Of a stretch of DNA of 64,000 nt, positions 63,831-64,000 are shown piece by piece. The notes beneath the pieces were generated by a model. It had not been told where the DNA came from and did not search any database. It worked only from the letters and a program-made list of their open reading frames with translations. Made by a program: the position numbers and the translations under genes. Each line of letters starts with the position of its first letter. The first letter of the stretch is position 1. Origin of the DNA: Marnyiella aurantia (GTDB lineage: Bacteria > Bacteroidota > Bacteroidia > Flavobacteriales > Weeksellaceae); contig NZ_CP059472.1 in the NCBI RefSeq assembly GCF_014041915.1, positions 434,001-498,000 on the forward strand, given 5' to 3'.

Positions 63831-64000
63831 TAAAGCAGAAAGACAAGACACAAGCAAATATTTCTATTCTATTGCCTGGCTTGGGGTAGTTATAAGAAGA
63901 TTAGTGCCTGTTTATCAAATTTAACCTCCTTCAGGACCATAATTATTTATGCCGATACCCTATTTCTAAGGCTGTTTTTCTATTTTAGACAACCGCAATT

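Overview
The window comes from a flavobacterium, most likely of the Chryseobacterium/Kaistella/Epilithonimonas clade (Weeksellaceae). The signs are flavobacterial promoters (TTG, then TANNTTTG about 18 bases on), weak ribosome sites, moderately AT-rich DNA, a protein with a type IX secretion C-terminal sorting domain, a GlsF/OlsF-like two-domain acyltransferase, and an uncapped tyrosine-to-homogentisate degradation locus. The genus is inferred; no rRNA or other taxonomic marker is present.

Bases 1-32 kb are mostly housekeeping and metabolism. They hold an NlpC/P60 lipoprotein, an APC permease, an M14 peptidase, a TerC protein and an XRE regulator whose surroundings are rich in TTTACA/TGTAAA palindromes. 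Then comes the tyrosine locus: hmgA, a CoA-transferase/hydrolase, hppD, a small exported protein, fahA and a flavin reductase. It is followed by a second TerC protein, an alpha/beta hydrolase, an M13 peptidase, and the complete four-gene ligase-associated repair cassette (exonuclease, ATP-dependent ligase, Lhr-type helicase, PdeM) in one overlapping operon. A stress-type PPOX protein, Blc-like lipocalin, MBL hydrolase, TspO-related protein, frameshifted hydrolase, menC, fbp, aspartate kinase and the bifunctional acyltransferase complete this part, ending at tRNA-Phe.

From 32.1 to 37.6 kb, directly after tRNA-Phe, lies a defence island: McrBC whose McrB subunit carries an EVE modified-base reader, led by two small unknown genes. 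From 37.6 to 57.9 kb the core resumes: a tandem ice-binding-fold (DUF3494) protein with a sorting tail, a thioredoxin/TPR protein, aspartyl protease, NamZ-like muramidase, LolC/E-like permease, CBS-type cysteine/cystathionine enzyme, CbpA-CbpM, a DAACS symporter, a GNAT-nitrilase fusion, M1 aminopeptidase, class C beta-lactamase-like hydrolase, thyA and a GreA-like factor.

From about 58.1 to 63.5 kb is the most unusual part. AT-rich gene modules, all on the plus strand, are separated by three copies of a roughly 270-300 base GC-rich palindromic repeat. Each module is bounded by its own private inverted pair, as integron cassettes are (first bases complementary to the inverse core of the same cassette). 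No integrase lies in the window, so this looks like an attC cluster without integrase (CALIN-like) with strongly elaborated, possibly invaded, sites. One module carries an alpha/beta hydrolase, an ECF sigma factor and a membrane protein as a regulatory operon.
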